Shown here piece after piece: positions 8,560 to 16,745 of a stretch of DNA of 64,000 bases. This stretch comes from Mesorhizobium atlanticum (GTDB taxonomy: Bacteria > Pseudomonadota > Alphaproteobacteria > Rhizobiales > Rhizobiaceae), in contig NZ_QMBQ01000014.1 of the NCBI RefSeq assembly GCF_003289965.1, positions 30,970-94,969 of the forward strand, read 5' to 3'. Each line of letters opens with the position of its first letter. Position 1 is the first letter of the stretch. Under the pieces are notes generated by a model. The model worked only from the letters and a program-made list of their open reading frames with translations. It was not told the origin of the DNA and searched no databases. Made by a program: the position numbers and the translations under genes.

Positions 8560-9267
8560 ATGCGCATCTTCATCGTTCACGCTCACCCTGAGCCCAACAG
8601 CTTCAACGGCGCGCTGACGCGCGCGGCTGAGCAAGCGCTGGTTACGGCCGGGCACGAGGTCGTTATCTCCGACCTTTATGCAATGGGCTTCAATCCGGTG
8701 TCGGATCGCCACAACTTCACGACCGTGCGCGATGCGAACTACTATCGCCAGCAGGCTGAAGAGGCGAATGCCGCCGTTCACGACGGATTTGCCCCGGACA
8801 TCCAGGCCGAGATGGACAAGCTTTTCTGGTGCGACGCCTTGATCCTGCAGTTTCCGCTCTGGTGGTTCGGGCTGCCGGCGATTCTCAAGGGCTGGGTTGA
8901 CCGCGTGTTCGCATCGGGTGGCCGCATCTATGGCGGCGGCAAATGGTATGATCGCGGTGTCTTCGCCGGAAAGCGCGCAATGTGTTCCGTCACAATCGGC
9001 GGTCCGCCGCCGATCTATTCCGACCGAGGACTGAACGGCCCGATCGGTTCGATCCTGTTTCCGATCAACCACGGGATGCTCTATTTTGTCGGCTTCTCCG
9101 TTATCGAGCCTTTCCTTGTGCACGCGCCGGCGCGCATCGGCGATGCCGAGCGCCAGATGTGGCTCGATCGATATCGCGACCGCGTCCTCGGCCTCGCACA
9201 TGCCCCCACGATCGCTTATCCGAAGCTGGCGGATTTCGACGACACCCATGTTCTGAAGTCGGGTTGA
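8560..9267 (+). CDS. NAD(P)H-dependent quinone/flavodoxin-like oxidoreductase
   Basis: 235 residues with the flavodoxin-2 fold (NQO/KefF group): IFIVHAHPEPNSFNGAL at the FMN-binding N terminus, DALILQFPLWWFGLPAILKGWVDRVF in the middle, and GRIYGGGKW. Enzymes of this group use FMN or FAD to reduce quinones or electrophiles by two electrons. It follows the DoxX gene by 26 bp on the same strand and so may be the last gene of the bufferin operon, although it is not a standard member. Confidence 0.88.
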   Translation: MRIFIVHAHPEPNSFNGALTRAAEQALVTAGHEVVISDLYAMGFNPVSDRHNFTTVRDANYYRQQAEEANAAVHDGFAPDIQAEMDKLFWCDALILQFPLWWFGLPAILKGWVDRVFASGGRIYGGGKWYDRGVFAGKRAMCSVTIGGPPPIYSDRGLNGPIGSILFPINHGMLYFVGFSVIEPFLVHAPARIGDAERQMWLDRYRDRVLGLAHAPTIAYPKLADFDDTHVLKSG

Positions 9268-9326
9268 ACCAATGGGCGCGGGCCTTCGCCTGCCAGGAGC
9301 ATCAGCGAGTTCAAAGGAAAAAAGGC

Positions 9327-9401
<75 letters not shown>

Positions 9402-9627
9402 CTGCGATGGCGGCGCTTCTGCCATATCGAACCGGCAAGCGCAAGGCCAAGAAAAACCCAAAGCGTCGCATGCGATTCTTGCCAACAATTATGGCGGCTC
9501 GAAGCGGCATGCGCAGCTGGTCAACAGCCCGAAACCCGCGCGGCCACCTGCTTTCATGACATCGCCGGGCCAAAATGCTACCCATTGCGGAGTCGCAGCC
9601 GGCTGACCATCGGTCAGGGATTGGACG

Positions 9628-9900
9628 ATGGGCGAGAAGACAAATCCACCGAAAAAGGGCGAAGCCGCGCGCAAGGAGCGGTTGGCCGAGGCGCTGCGCG
9701 CCAATCTGCAGAAGCGCAAGGCGCAGACGCGTTCCCGACGGGCGGGCGACGCTGACAACCAGCGCGCCCGCGACGCTGACAACCAGCGCGCCCGCGACGC
9801 TGACAACCAGCGCGCCCGCGACGCTGACAAGCAGCGCGCCAGCGATGCCGATCAGCGGTCGGAAGGCTTGCCGACTGCTGGAAAAATGCACAAGGACTGA
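9628..9900 (+). CDS. small basic hydrophilic protein with octapeptide repeats
   Basis: Ninety residues beginning MGEKTNPPKKGEAARKERLA, then a run of ARDADNQR-type octapeptides, then a short tail. It is charged, has no hydrophobic segment and is predicted to be largely helical or disordered. The first 40 residues look like a short conserved rhizobial protein found near murA; the repeats look like a recent expansion. No function is known. It lies 139 bp before murA on the same strand. Confidence 0.6.
   Translation: MGEKTNPPKKGEAARKERLAEALRANLQKRKAQTRSRRAGDADNQRARDADNQRARDADNQRARDADKQRASDADQRSEGLPTAGKMHKD
9739..9858 (+). repeat. tandem 24-bp repeat, about five units
   Basis: Near-identical 24-base units run head to tail, the three central ones (9763-9834) almost perfect and the outer two degenerate. 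Each encodes one ARDADNQR-like octapeptide, so copy-number change keeps the reading frame of the host gene. Confidence 0.85.
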
Positions 9901-10039
9901 CCAAATCAGCCATACTGCCCGGCCATAGTCGGTCCGGTTTTATGAAAATCCTATTTCTTGAACCAAGCCGGCCAATAGTCTAAGCCGGGCACACTCAACC
10001 GATTGAAGCGGCCCGTTCGGGCCGAGGGGACGTTTTCTT

Positions 10040-11332
10040 ATGGATCGCATCAGAATTGTCGGCGGCAATGAGCTTGCCGGTACCATTCCGATCTCGGGCG
10101 CCAAGAACGCGGCACTGCCGCTGATGATCGCCTCTCTGCTCACCGACGACACGCTGACGCTCGAAAACGTGCCGCATCTGGCCGATGTCGAGCAGCTGAT
10201 CCGCATCCTGGGTAATCACGGCGTCGACTATTCCGTCAACGGCCGGCGCGAGAGCCAGCAGAAAGGCTATTCGCGCACCATCAATTTTTCCGCCCGCAAC
10301 ATCGTCGACACCACCGCGCCTTACGAGCTGGTGTCGAAGATGCGCGCGTCCTTCTGGGTTATCGGCCCGCTGCTTGCCCGCATGGGCGAGGCCAAGGTGT
10401 CGCTGCCAGGCGGCTGCGCCATCGGCACGCGCCCGGTCGATCTGTTCCTAGAAGGTCTGCAGGCGCTGGACGCCGAGCTCGACGTCGACAATGGCTATGT
10501 CGTGGCCAAGACCAGGAACGGCCGTCTCCACGGCAATCGCTACGTGTTCCCGAAAGTGTCGGTCGGCGCCACCCATGTGCTGATGATGGCGGCCTCGCTC
10601 GCCAAAGGTGAGACGGTGCTCGAAAACGCCGCCTGCGAGCCGGAAATCGTCAATCTCGCCGAATGCCTGATCGCCATGGGCGCCAAGATTCACGGCGCCG
10701 GCACCCCCACCATCACCATCCAAGGCGTCGAGGCGCTGTCCGGCGCCCGTGTCCGCGTCATCCCCGACCGCATCGAGACCGGCACCTATGCCATGGCGGT
10801 GGCGATGACCGGCGGCGATGTGATGCTGGAAGGCGCGCGGCCCGACCTGTTGCAGACGGCGCTCGACGTTCTCGTCGAGACCGGCGCCGAGATCACGCCC
10901 ACCAACGAGGGCATCCGCGTCAAGCGCAACGGCGCCGGCATTGCGCCGGTCGACGTGACCACCGCCCCCTTCCCCGCTTTCCCAACCGACCTGCAGGCGC
11001 AGTTTATGGGCCTGATGACGATGGCCAAGGGCAAGTCGCGCATCACCGAGACGATCTTCGAGAACCGCTTCATGCATGTGCAGGAGCTCGCGCGTCTCGG
11101 CGCCCACATCACGCTTTCCGGCCAGACGGCGATCGTCGACGGCGTCGCCAAGCTCAAGGGCGCTCCCGTCATGGCGACCGACCTGCGCGCCTCGGTGTCG
11201 CTGGTGATCGCCGCCCTTGCCGCCGAAGGCGAGACCACGGTCAACCGCGTCTACCACCTCGACCGGGGCTTCGAGCGGCTGGAGGAGAAGCTCTCGGGCT
11301 GCGGCGCTGTGATCGAGCGCATTTCGGGCTGA
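10040..11332 (+). CDS. murA: UDP-N-acetylglucosamine 1-carboxyvinyltransferase
   Basis: 430 residues, the normal MurA length. It catalyses the first committed step of peptidoglycan synthesis: transfer of enolpyruvate from phosphoenolpyruvate to UDP-GlcNAc in the cytoplasm. Visible features are GGNELAGTIPISGAKNAALP at the N terminus (Lys-Asn substrate motif), the active-site cysteine in PGGCAIGTRPVDL, DRIETGTYA, and FPTDLQAQFM. ATG start is clear. Downstream, a hairpin terminator at 11381 ends the transcript. Confidence 0.97.
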   Translation: MDRIRIVGGNELAGTIPISGAKNAALPLMIASLLTDDTLTLENVPHLADVEQLIRILGNHGVDYSVNGRRESQQKGYSRTINFSARNIVDTTAPYELVSKMRASFWVIGPLLARMGEAKVSLPGGCAIGTRPVDLFLEGLQALDAELDVDNGYVVAKTRNGRLHGNRYVFPKVSVGATHVLMMAASLAKGETVLENAACEPEIVNLAECLIAMGAKIHGAGTPTITIQGVEALSGARVRVIPDRIETGTYAMAVAMTGGDVMLEGARPDLLQTALDVLVETGAEITPTNEGIRVKRNGAGIAPVDVTTAPFPAFPTDLQAQFMGLMTMAKGKSRITETIFENRFMHVQELARLGAHITLSGQTAIVDGVAKLKGAPVMATDLRASVSLVIAALAAEGETTVNRVYHLDRGFERLEEKLSGCGAVIERISG

Positions 11333-11380
11333 CGTTCCGCGGCATTCTTTCCGGGCGGTTGCGCCGAGCGGAAAGACCCA

Positions 11381-11415
11381 CTAGAGCGTGGAGTTCAACC
11401 ACGCTCTAGCTTTTT
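11381..11415 (+). terminator. rho-independent terminator after murA
   Basis: CTAGAGCGTGG and CCACGCTCTAG form an 11-bp perfect stem around a 7-base loop, followed by CTTTTTG. The stem resembles a rhizobial intergenic palindrome, so it may have arisen from a repeat. Confidence 0.8.
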
Positions 11416-11419
11416 GTGT

Positions 11420-11468
11420 GAGCATGATCCTTACCGAAAGCCGGTTTCCACTTTTCGGGATCATGCTC
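11420..11468. repeat. palindromic intergenic repeat, family A copy 1
   Basis: Ends are inverted: AGCATGATCC at the left and GGATCATGCT at the right, with a central ACCGAAAGCCGGTTTCCACT-like core. The same layout recurs at 13779-13828 and 13836-13884, with a partial copy at 14461-14487. Confidence 0.85.
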
Positions 11469-11510
11469 TAACAGAACGCTGAATTGTCAACGTTCAGGTG
11501 CGCATCCCGC

Positions 11511-11945
11511 ATGGCAGCTCTCAAGCTCATCGCGCTCGACGATCAGGATCTGAGCATCGTCTCGGCGCATGTCCAGGACGCCGTGATGAAGGTCTCCGAC
11601 TTGGAGTACCTGCCGGCGGCCAAGCGCTTCGTGCTGACCATGAACCGCTTCGTCTGGGAAGCGAAATCGGGCCTCTTCCGCCAGCACAATGAACGGCGGC
11701 AGAGCGTTCTGCATTTCGACCGCGTGCTCGGCGTCAAGACCAGCGGCATTCAACGCGACAAGCCCGCCGAAGTGCTGTCGCTGCTGGCGATCAGCTTCAT
11801 TGCCATCAGCAAGCCGGCCGGCATCGTCGAGCTGGTGTTTTCGGGCGGCGGCACCATCATGCTCGACGTTGAATGCATCGAGGCCAGGCTTGCCGATGTC
11901 GGCGGCTCCTGGGAAGCCACCTCGCGACCTGTGCACAGAGGTTGA
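11511..11945 (+). CDS. DUF2948 family protein
   Basis: 144 residues from ATG 11511. Conserved blocks of this alphaproteobacterial family are visible: LKLIALDDQDLSIVSAHVQD, DLEYLPAAKRFVLTMNRF and ERRQSVLHFDRV. Function unknown; the gene is regularly placed just upstream of hisD in rhizobia. It is two bases from hisD, so they are co-transcribed. Confidence 0.88.
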   Translation: MAALKLIALDDQDLSIVSAHVQDAVMKVSDLEYLPAAKRFVLTMNRFVWEAKSGLFRQHNERRQSVLHFDRVLGVKTSGIQRDKPAEVLSLLAISFIAISKPAGIVELVFSGGGTIMLDVECIEARLADVGGSWEATSRPVHRG

Positions 11946-11947
11946 CG

Positions 11948-13240
11948 ATGGCCATCACGCTCCGCCAGTCCGATACCGATTTCGAACAGCATTTTTCGGC
12001 CTTCCTCACCACCAAGCGGGAAGTGTCGGCCGATGTCGAGGCCGTGGTGCGGGACATCATCGCACGCGTGCGCGCTGAAGGCGACAAGGCGCTGATCGAC
12101 TACACGCTGAAGTTCGACAAAGCCGATCTCGGCGCGCTCGGCATCGCCGTCTCGAAAAGCGACATCGCCAAGGCCTATGAAGCGGCCGATCCGGCCACCA
12201 TCGAGGCGCTCAAATTCGCGCGCGACCGTATCCGCTCGCATCACGAGCGGCAGAAGCCGAAGGACGACCGCTACACGGACGCCGCCGGCGTCGAGCTGGG
12301 CTCGCGCTGGACGGCGATCGAGGCCGTCGGCCTTTATGTGCCCGGCGGCACGGCGAGCTATCCGAGCTCGGTGCTGATGAATGCCGTGCCGGCCAAGGTC
12401 GCCGGCGTCGAGCGCATCGTCATCGTCGTACCGGCGTCGGGCGGCGTCATCAATCCGCTGGTGCTGGTGGCGGCCGACCTTGCCGGCGTCTCGGAGATCT
12501 ACCGCGCCGGCGGCGCGCAGGCCGTTGCGGCGCTTGCCTACGGCACCGAGACGATCAGGCCCGTTGCCAAGATCGTCGGTCCCGGCAATGCCTATGTCGC
12601 CGCGGCCAAGCGCCAGGTGTTTGGCACCGTCGGCATCGACATGATCGCCGGCCCGTCGGAAGTGCTGGTCGTGGCCGACGCCGACAACGATCCGGACTGG
12701 ATTGCGGCCGACCTTCTGGCGCAGGCAGAGCATGATGTCTCGGCGCAGTCGATCCTGATCACCGACAATGCCGAATTCGGCAAGGCGGTCGAGCAGGCGG
12801 TCGAACGCCAGCTGAAAGTCCTGCCGCGCGCCGATACGGCGGCCGCAAGCTGGCGCGATTTCGGCGCGGTGATCCTGGTCCCGACGCTGGAGGCCTCGCT
12901 GCCACTGGTCGACAGGATCGCGGCCGAGCATGTCGAGCTTGCTTTCGACGATGCCGAGGGCTTCCTTTCCAGGATGCGCAACGCCGGCGCCGTATTCATC
13001 GGCCGGCATACGCCGGAGGTCATCGGCGACTATGTCGGCGGCTCCAACCACGTGTTGCCGACGGCACGCTCGGCGCGCTTTTCCTCCGGTCTGTCGGTGC
13101 TCGATTTCGTCAAGCGCAGCTCCATCCTGAAGCTCGGGCCGGAGCAGCTCAAAGCGCTGGCGCCCGCCGCGATCGCGCTTGCCAAGGCGGAGGGCCTCGA
13201 GGCGCATGCCCGCTCCGTCGCGATCAGGCTGAACATGTAG
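11948..13240 (+). CDS. hisD: histidinol dehydrogenase
   Basis: 430 residues from ATG 11948. HisD oxidises L-histidinol to L-histidine in two NAD-dependent steps, the last reactions of histidine synthesis. Seen are GLYVPGGTASYPSSVLMNAVPA, YRAGGAQAVAALAYGT, KIVGPGNAYVAAAKR, the zinc/catalytic blocks AGPSEVLVVAD and QAEHD, and AEHVELAFDD and SNHVLPT near the C terminus. The RBS overlaps the end of the DUF2948 gene. A longer upstream start (11873) would overlap that gene and is rejected. Confidence 0.97.
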   Translation: MAITLRQSDTDFEQHFSAFLTTKREVSADVEAVVRDIIARVRAEGDKALIDYTLKFDKADLGALGIAVSKSDIAKAYEAADPATIEALKFARDRIRSHHERQKPKDDRYTDAAGVELGSRWTAIEAVGLYVPGGTASYPSSVLMNAVPAKVAGVERIVIVVPASGGVINPLVLVAADLAGVSEIYRAGGAQAVAALAYGTETIRPVAKIVGPGNAYVAAAKRQVFGTVGIDMIAGPSEVLVVADADNDPDWIAADLLAQAEHDVSAQSILITDNAEFGKAVEQAVERQLKVLPRADTAAASWRDFGAVILVPTLEASLPLVDRIAAEHVELAFDDAEGFLSRMRNAGAVFIGRHTPEVIGDYVGGSNHVLPTARSARFSSGLSVLDFVKRSSILKLGPEQLKALAPAAIALAKAEGLEAHARSVAIRLNM

Positions 13241-13242
13241 CA

Positions 13243-13728
13243 ATGTCCGGTCACAATCAAACCCGCGACAGGCTGATCGACGTCGAGCTCGACGAGACGA
13301 TCGGACGTTCGACGCCCGACGTCGAGCACGAGCGGGCGGTGGCGATCTTCGACCTCATCGAGGAAAACAGTTTCAAGCCGGTCAACGACGACGGCCCCGG
13401 TCCCTACAAGCTCAAGCTGTCGCTGGCTGAGTCGCGCCTGGTCTTTGCCGTCAGCCGCGAGAACGACGCCGAGGTGGTCACCCACATCCTGTCGCTGACG
13501 CCGCTCAGGCGTATCGTCAAGGACTATTATCTGATCTGCGAAAGCTACTACGAGGCCATCCGCTCCTCGACGCCGAGCCATATCGAGGCGATCGACATGG
13601 GCCGGCGCGGCCTGCACAATGAGGGCTCGCAGACCTTGATGGACCGGCTCGCCGGCAAGATCGAGATCGATTTCGACACGGCGCGCCGGCTGTTCACGCT
13701 GGTCTGCGTGCTGCACTGGCGGGGCTAG
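13243..13728 (+). CDS. UPF0262 family protein
   Basis: 161 residues beginning two bases after the hisD stop. Conserved blocks RLIDVELDETIGRSTPDVEHERAVAIFDL, GPYKLKLSLAESRLVF and LRRIVKDYYLICESYYEAIR are typical of UPF0262, an alphaproteobacterial family of unknown function that is usually encoded directly after hisD. It ends the DUF2948-hisD-UPF0262 operon. Confidence 0.9.
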   Translation: MSGHNQTRDRLIDVELDETIGRSTPDVEHERAVAIFDLIEENSFKPVNDDGPGPYKLKLSLAESRLVFAVSRENDAEVVTHILSLTPLRRIVKDYYLICESYYEAIRSSTPSHIEAIDMGRRGLHNEGSQTLMDRLAGKIEIDFDTARRLFTLVCVLHWRG

Positions 13729-13778
13729 ACCAGGATCATGTTTCGTTGAAACACCGTCCTGATCCAGCTCTTTGTTGG

Positions 13779-13884
13779 AGCATGATCTTTTCCAAGAACC
13801 GGTTCCCACTTTTTGGGATCATGCTCTTTTGTCGGAGCATGATCTTTCCCAAAAACCGGTTCCCACTTTTTGGGATCATGCTCT
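13779..13884. repeat. palindromic intergenic repeat, family A, two copies in tandem
   Basis: Two adjacent units (13779-13828 and 13836-13884) each start with AGCATGATCT, contain ACCGGTTCCCACTTTTTGGG and end GGATCATGCTCT. They are about 90 percent identical to each other and related to the copy after murA. The second one ends two bases before the start codon of the following phosphatase gene. Confidence 0.88.
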
Positions 13885-13885
13885 A

Positions 13886-14335
13886 GTGCCCGCCCTGCCC
13901 CACTCGATCCTGTTTTTGTGCGGCATGAACGCGGTACGCTCGCCGATCGCGGAGCAACTGGCGCGCCGCATGCTGCCCGCCACCACCTTCGTCGCCTCGG
14001 CCGGCGTGCGCGCCGGCGAGCGCGACCCGTTCGTCGACGCGGTGCTTGCCGAGAACGGCCTGTCGCTCGGCGAGCGCCAGCCACGGACGCTGGAGGATCT
14101 GGAGGATGATTATTTCGACCTGATCGTGACGCTGGCGCCGGAGGCGCACCACGCCGCGCTCGAGCTCACCCGCTCGCTCGCCGTCGAGGTCGAATACTGG
14201 CCGATGCCCGACCCGACCGACACCGGCGGCACCCGCGAGCACATCATGGCGGCCTACCGCGACGTGCGCGAGCGGCTGAGGGCCCGTATAAGCCGACGTT
14301 TCCTGCTTCCGGAGGTTAAAAACGCGACGGATTAA
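13886..14335 (+). CDS. low-molecular-weight protein-tyrosine phosphatase / arsenate reductase-like
   Basis: 149 residues from GTG 13886. The phosphate-binding loop is CGMNAVRS (C-x5-R-S), directly after a first beta strand, as in LMW phosphatases, and the acid aspartate is in the late MPDPTD motif. These enzymes dephosphorylate proteins or reduce arsenate. The upstream sequence is a family A repeat, so the start and RBS are unclear: no purine-rich site is evident, and reading back gives only repeat-derived residues. It is the usual neighbour of UPF0262 and infA in rhizobia. Confidence 0.82.
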   Translation: MPALPHSILFLCGMNAVRSPIAEQLARRMLPATTFVASAGVRAGERDPFVDAVLAENGLSLGERQPRTLEDLEDDYFDLIVTLAPEAHHAALELTRSLAVEVEYWPMPDPTDTGGTREHIMAAYRDVRERLRARISRRFLLPEVKNATD

Positions 14336-14387
14336 GCGTGTTCACAAGCGGACGATTATCATATAGGTTCCGCCGCAAATTCCGGTT

Positions 14388-14434
14388 GGACTCGGATGAT
14401 TTCAGGTCTATTCGACCTGAAATCATCCGAGTCC
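14388..14434. repeat. perfect 21-bp inverted repeat
   Basis: Arms 14388-14408 and 14414-14434 are exact reverse complements around a 5-base loop (TATTC). It lies upstream of infA and is followed by a partial family A repeat at 14461-14487. As RNA it would form a very stable hairpin; no T-tract follows, so it is not a typical terminator. Confidence 0.9.
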
Positions 14435-14460
14435 AGATCAAGATGTCGTCCGACAACCGC

Positions 14461-14487
14461 TACACACTTTTCGGCATCATGCTCTAG
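14461..14487. repeat. partial family A palindromic repeat
   Basis: The right half of the family A element (CACTTTTCGGCATCATGCTCT) is present without its left half, 33 bp before infA. Confidence 0.7.
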
Positions 14488-14520
14488 GCGCCGGAACGCC
14501 CATCCAAGCAAAGGTATCGA

Positions 14521-14739
14521 ATGCCGAAGGAAGAAGTCCTCGAGTTTCCAGGTGTGGTCACCGAACTGCTGCCCAATGCGATGTTCCGCGTGAAGCTCGA
14601 AAACGAACATGAAATCATCGCCCACACTGCCGGCCGCATGCGCAAGAACCGCATCCGCGTGCTGACCGGTGACAAGGTCCTGGTCGAGATGACGCCTTAC
14701 GACCTGACCAAGGGCCGCATCACCTACCGTTTCAAGTAG
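14521..14739 (+). CDS. infA: translation initiation factor IF-1
   Basis: 72 residues, the standard length. The S1-like OB fold is plain: [40 protein letters not shown] and [20 protein letters not shown]-1 binds the A site of the 30S subunit and helps IF-2 and IF-3 choose the start codon. It is followed by maf after 19 bp. Confidence 0.98.
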
Positions 14740-14758
14740 CAAATCGGCGTTAAGCGCG

Positions 14759-15385
14759 ATGAGCATCCTGCAGAAGCTCGTGCTTGCCTCGGGTTCGCCG
14801 CGCCGCATCGAACTCTTGCAGCAGGCCGGCATCGAGCCGGACCGGGTGCTCCCCGCCGATGTCGACGAGACGCCGCAGCGCGCCGAGCATCCGCGTTCGC
14901 TGGCCAAGCGCCTGTCAAAGGACAAGGCCGAGAAGGCGCTGGCCTCGCTGAAAAGCGAGGAAGATTACGCGCCCGCCTTCATCCTTGCCGCCGACACGGT
15001 GGTGGCGGTTGGGCGGCGCATCCTGCCCAAGGCCGAGACGATCGACGACGCCATCAATTGCCTCGGCCTGCTCTCCGGCCGCTCGCACCGCGTCTATTCC
15101 GGCGTCTGCCTGATCACGCCGGGCGGCAAGCTGCGCCAGCGGCTGGTGGAAACCAGGGTTCGCTTCAAGCGGCTGCCGCGTGAGGAGATCGATGCCTATG
15201 TCGCATCGGGCGAATGGCGCGGCAAGGCCGGCGGCTATGCCGTGCAGGGCCTGGCCGGCTCCTTCGTCGTCAAGCTGGTCGGTTCCTACACCAATGTGGT
15301 CGGCCTTCCGCTTTATGAAAGTGTCGCCTTGCTTTCGGGCGAAGGGTTCAAGGCGCACCAGAACTGGCACGCCTCACGCTCATGA
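14759..15385 (+). CDS. maf: Maf-like nucleoside triphosphate pyrophosphatase
   Basis: 208 residues with LVLASGSPRRIELL at the N terminus, DVDETPQ, and LAADTVVAVG, all signatures of the Maf/Ham1 fold. Maf proteins hydrolyse non-canonical or pyrimidine nucleoside triphosphates to the monophosphate and have been linked to septum formation. The stop overlaps yacG (ATGA), so the two are translationally coupled. Confidence 0.95.
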   Translation: MSILQKLVLASGSPRRIELLQQAGIEPDRVLPADVDETPQRAEHPRSLAKRLSKDKAEKALASLKSEEDYAPAFILAADTVVAVGRRILPKAETIDDAINCLGLLSGRSHRVYSGVCLITPGGKLRQRLVETRVRFKRLPREEIDAYVASGEWRGKAGGYAVQGLAGSFVVKLVGSYTNVVGLPLYESVALLSGEGFKAHQNWHASRS

Positions 15386-15603
15386 GCCTGGACGACAAGG
15401 TGACACCGCTTCGGCCGAAGCGGCCCTGCCCCGAATGCGGAAAACCCTCCTCGCGCGAGCACTATCCGTTCTGCTCCGCGCGCTGCAAGGACATCGACCT
15501 CAATCGCTGGCTGAAAGGCGCCTATGTCATTCCCGGCCGAGACGGCGAGGAGGACGAAGACGACAGCCCGAAGCCGGAACCCGCGCCCAAGGACGAGGGT
15601 TAA
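15382..15603 (+). CDS. yacG: DNA gyrase inhibitor / zinc-binding protein YacG
   Basis: 73 residues with a C4 zinc site, CPECGK and CSARC, then DIDLNRWLKGAYVIPG. YacG binds GyrB and inhibits gyrase in E. coli. The C-terminal tail is acidic (DGEEDEDDSPKPEP), common in alphaproteobacterial versions. Confidence 0.93.
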   Translation: MSLDDKVTPLRPKRPCPECGKPSSREHYPFCSARCKDIDLNRWLKGAYVIPGRDGEEDEDDSPKPEPAPKDEG

Positions 15604-15679
15604 GCGGCAGCTGCCATTGGTTTTCGGCGATTTTCTTTCCCGACAGAATCAACGGATCAGCCAAGTACTTGTTTTCACT

Positions 15680-15784
15680 CAATTCCGAAGGGGAAAAGAG
15701 CCGCGCGCTTTTCCCAGAATTGCGCTTGTTTTTTACGCAATTCCGAGGCGGAAAACCACTGCACACTTTTCCTGGAATTGCTCT
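15680..15784. repeat. palindromic intergenic repeat, family B, two units
   Basis: Two units, 15680-15723 and 15737-15784, begin CAATTCCGA, contain a GAAAA-rich centre and end with TTTTCC-x-GAATTG. The same element recurs at 28688-28735 and, in the other orientation, at 31399-31500. Confidence 0.8.
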
Positions 15785-15880
15785 GGACAGCCAAGATACC
15801 CGTGCTATAACCCACGCGCTTTCAAGGGGCGCCCGGCGCTTCTCTGAAATCCGGCGGGCGGTTCCCGCTAGCCGGCGCAG

Positions 15881-15956
<76 letters not shown>

Positions 15957-16303
15957 TCCCTTCTTCCCCCGATATTCCCTATCGCCGAAGCGTCTACGCT
16001 CAAGCCTCCGCAAATTACTGAATTAGCTTTTCTCTCGCGAATGCTCGCCAAGCGCGCGATGAAGCCAAAGGCCTCCTCGAGGCTGCCGATCCGGCACAGC
16101 AGCGCAAATTCCAGAAAGCTGGAAGCCGGCGGATCCTGGCCGAGATTTGCGCCAGTTTCAGACATGGCTAAAGGTCGGATTTTTCAATTGTGCGGCACGG
16201 CCGCAGCCGATTTTTTATATTCTATAAAATTTATAGACTTTGACCCGATTCGCACGCAATATCAGAGCCGGGTGTGGGGCTGCCGCTTCAAGGAGGAGAC
16301 CTT
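15957..16303. other. gene-poor interval after tRNA-Phe
   Basis: No convincing coding sequence. Reading frames here on the minus strand run through the tRNA and lack conserved sequence. The last 100 bases become markedly AT-rich and hold a perfect palindrome (16221-16237) upstream of the gene at 16304. Confidence 0.6.
16221..16237. promoter_or_regulatory. AT-rich perfect palindrome, possible operator
   Basis: TCTATAAA-A-TTTATAGA is an exact inverted repeat in a locally AT-rich stretch of an otherwise GC-rich sequence, about 75 bp before the ATG of the gene at 16304. It could be a repressor site or part of a promoter; the regulator is unknown. Confidence 0.45.
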
Positions 16304-16642
16304 ATGACCACACGCCAATTGCCTGCGCTGCACGAGGGGCACGCACCCGTCATGTTGCATGGAGCGTTTGACGAAGCGTTGGAGGCCTACCAAGACTGGG
16401 CGCCGGGCGCGGATGAGCCCCAAGTGGAATTCGAGGGCCGGCTGGTGCCGATCAGCTCCGTCTTCGGCCGCATGCGCACCTGCACGGACATCCTTCCATG
16501 GCGCCTCGAGGGCGACGTCTCGGCGATCGTCGGCGACGCATCGATCTCCAGCGGCGACAGGCCGGCCACTTATGCCGATGCCGCTCTCATTCTTCGTTCG
16601 CTGTGCGTCGGCAAGCTGCGTGACGCCGGCATCCTTCGATAG
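16304..16642 (+). CDS. conserved hypothetical protein
   Basis: 112 residues from ATG 16304, preceded by a strong AGGAGGAG site. Soluble, no signal peptide. A distinctive central block is PISSVFGRMRTCTDILP with a lone cysteine; the family is unnamed to me. It stands alone between tRNA-Phe and the universal stress protein gene and is convergent with the latter, sharing a hairpin at 16657-16695. Confidence 0.75.
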   Translation: MTTRQLPALHEGHAPVMLHGAFDEALEAYQDWAPGADEPQVEFEGRLVPISSVFGRMRTCTDILPWRLEGDVSAIVGDASISSGDRPATYADAALILRSLCVGKLRDAGILR

Positions 16643-16656
16643 GCTATAGCCAGCCT

Positions 16657-16695
16657 CTGCCGCCGCAGCCAGACCTGTCTCGGCTGCGGCGGCAG
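16657..16695. terminator. GC-rich hairpin between convergent genes
   Basis: Arms CTGCCGCCGCAGCC and GGCTGCGGCGGCAG are perfect over 14 bp with an 11-base loop. There is no T-tract, but the location between two convergent genes suggests a bidirectional terminator. Confidence 0.6.
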
Positions 16696-16745
16696 CAGCG
16701 GCATTCGAAACCGCGTGTGGTTACAGCCTTTCGGCGAATGCGCCT

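Noticed and set aside
9739..9858. Possible CRISPR array
   Set aside because: Units are 24 bp and contiguous with no spacers; they encode an in-frame octapeptide repeat.
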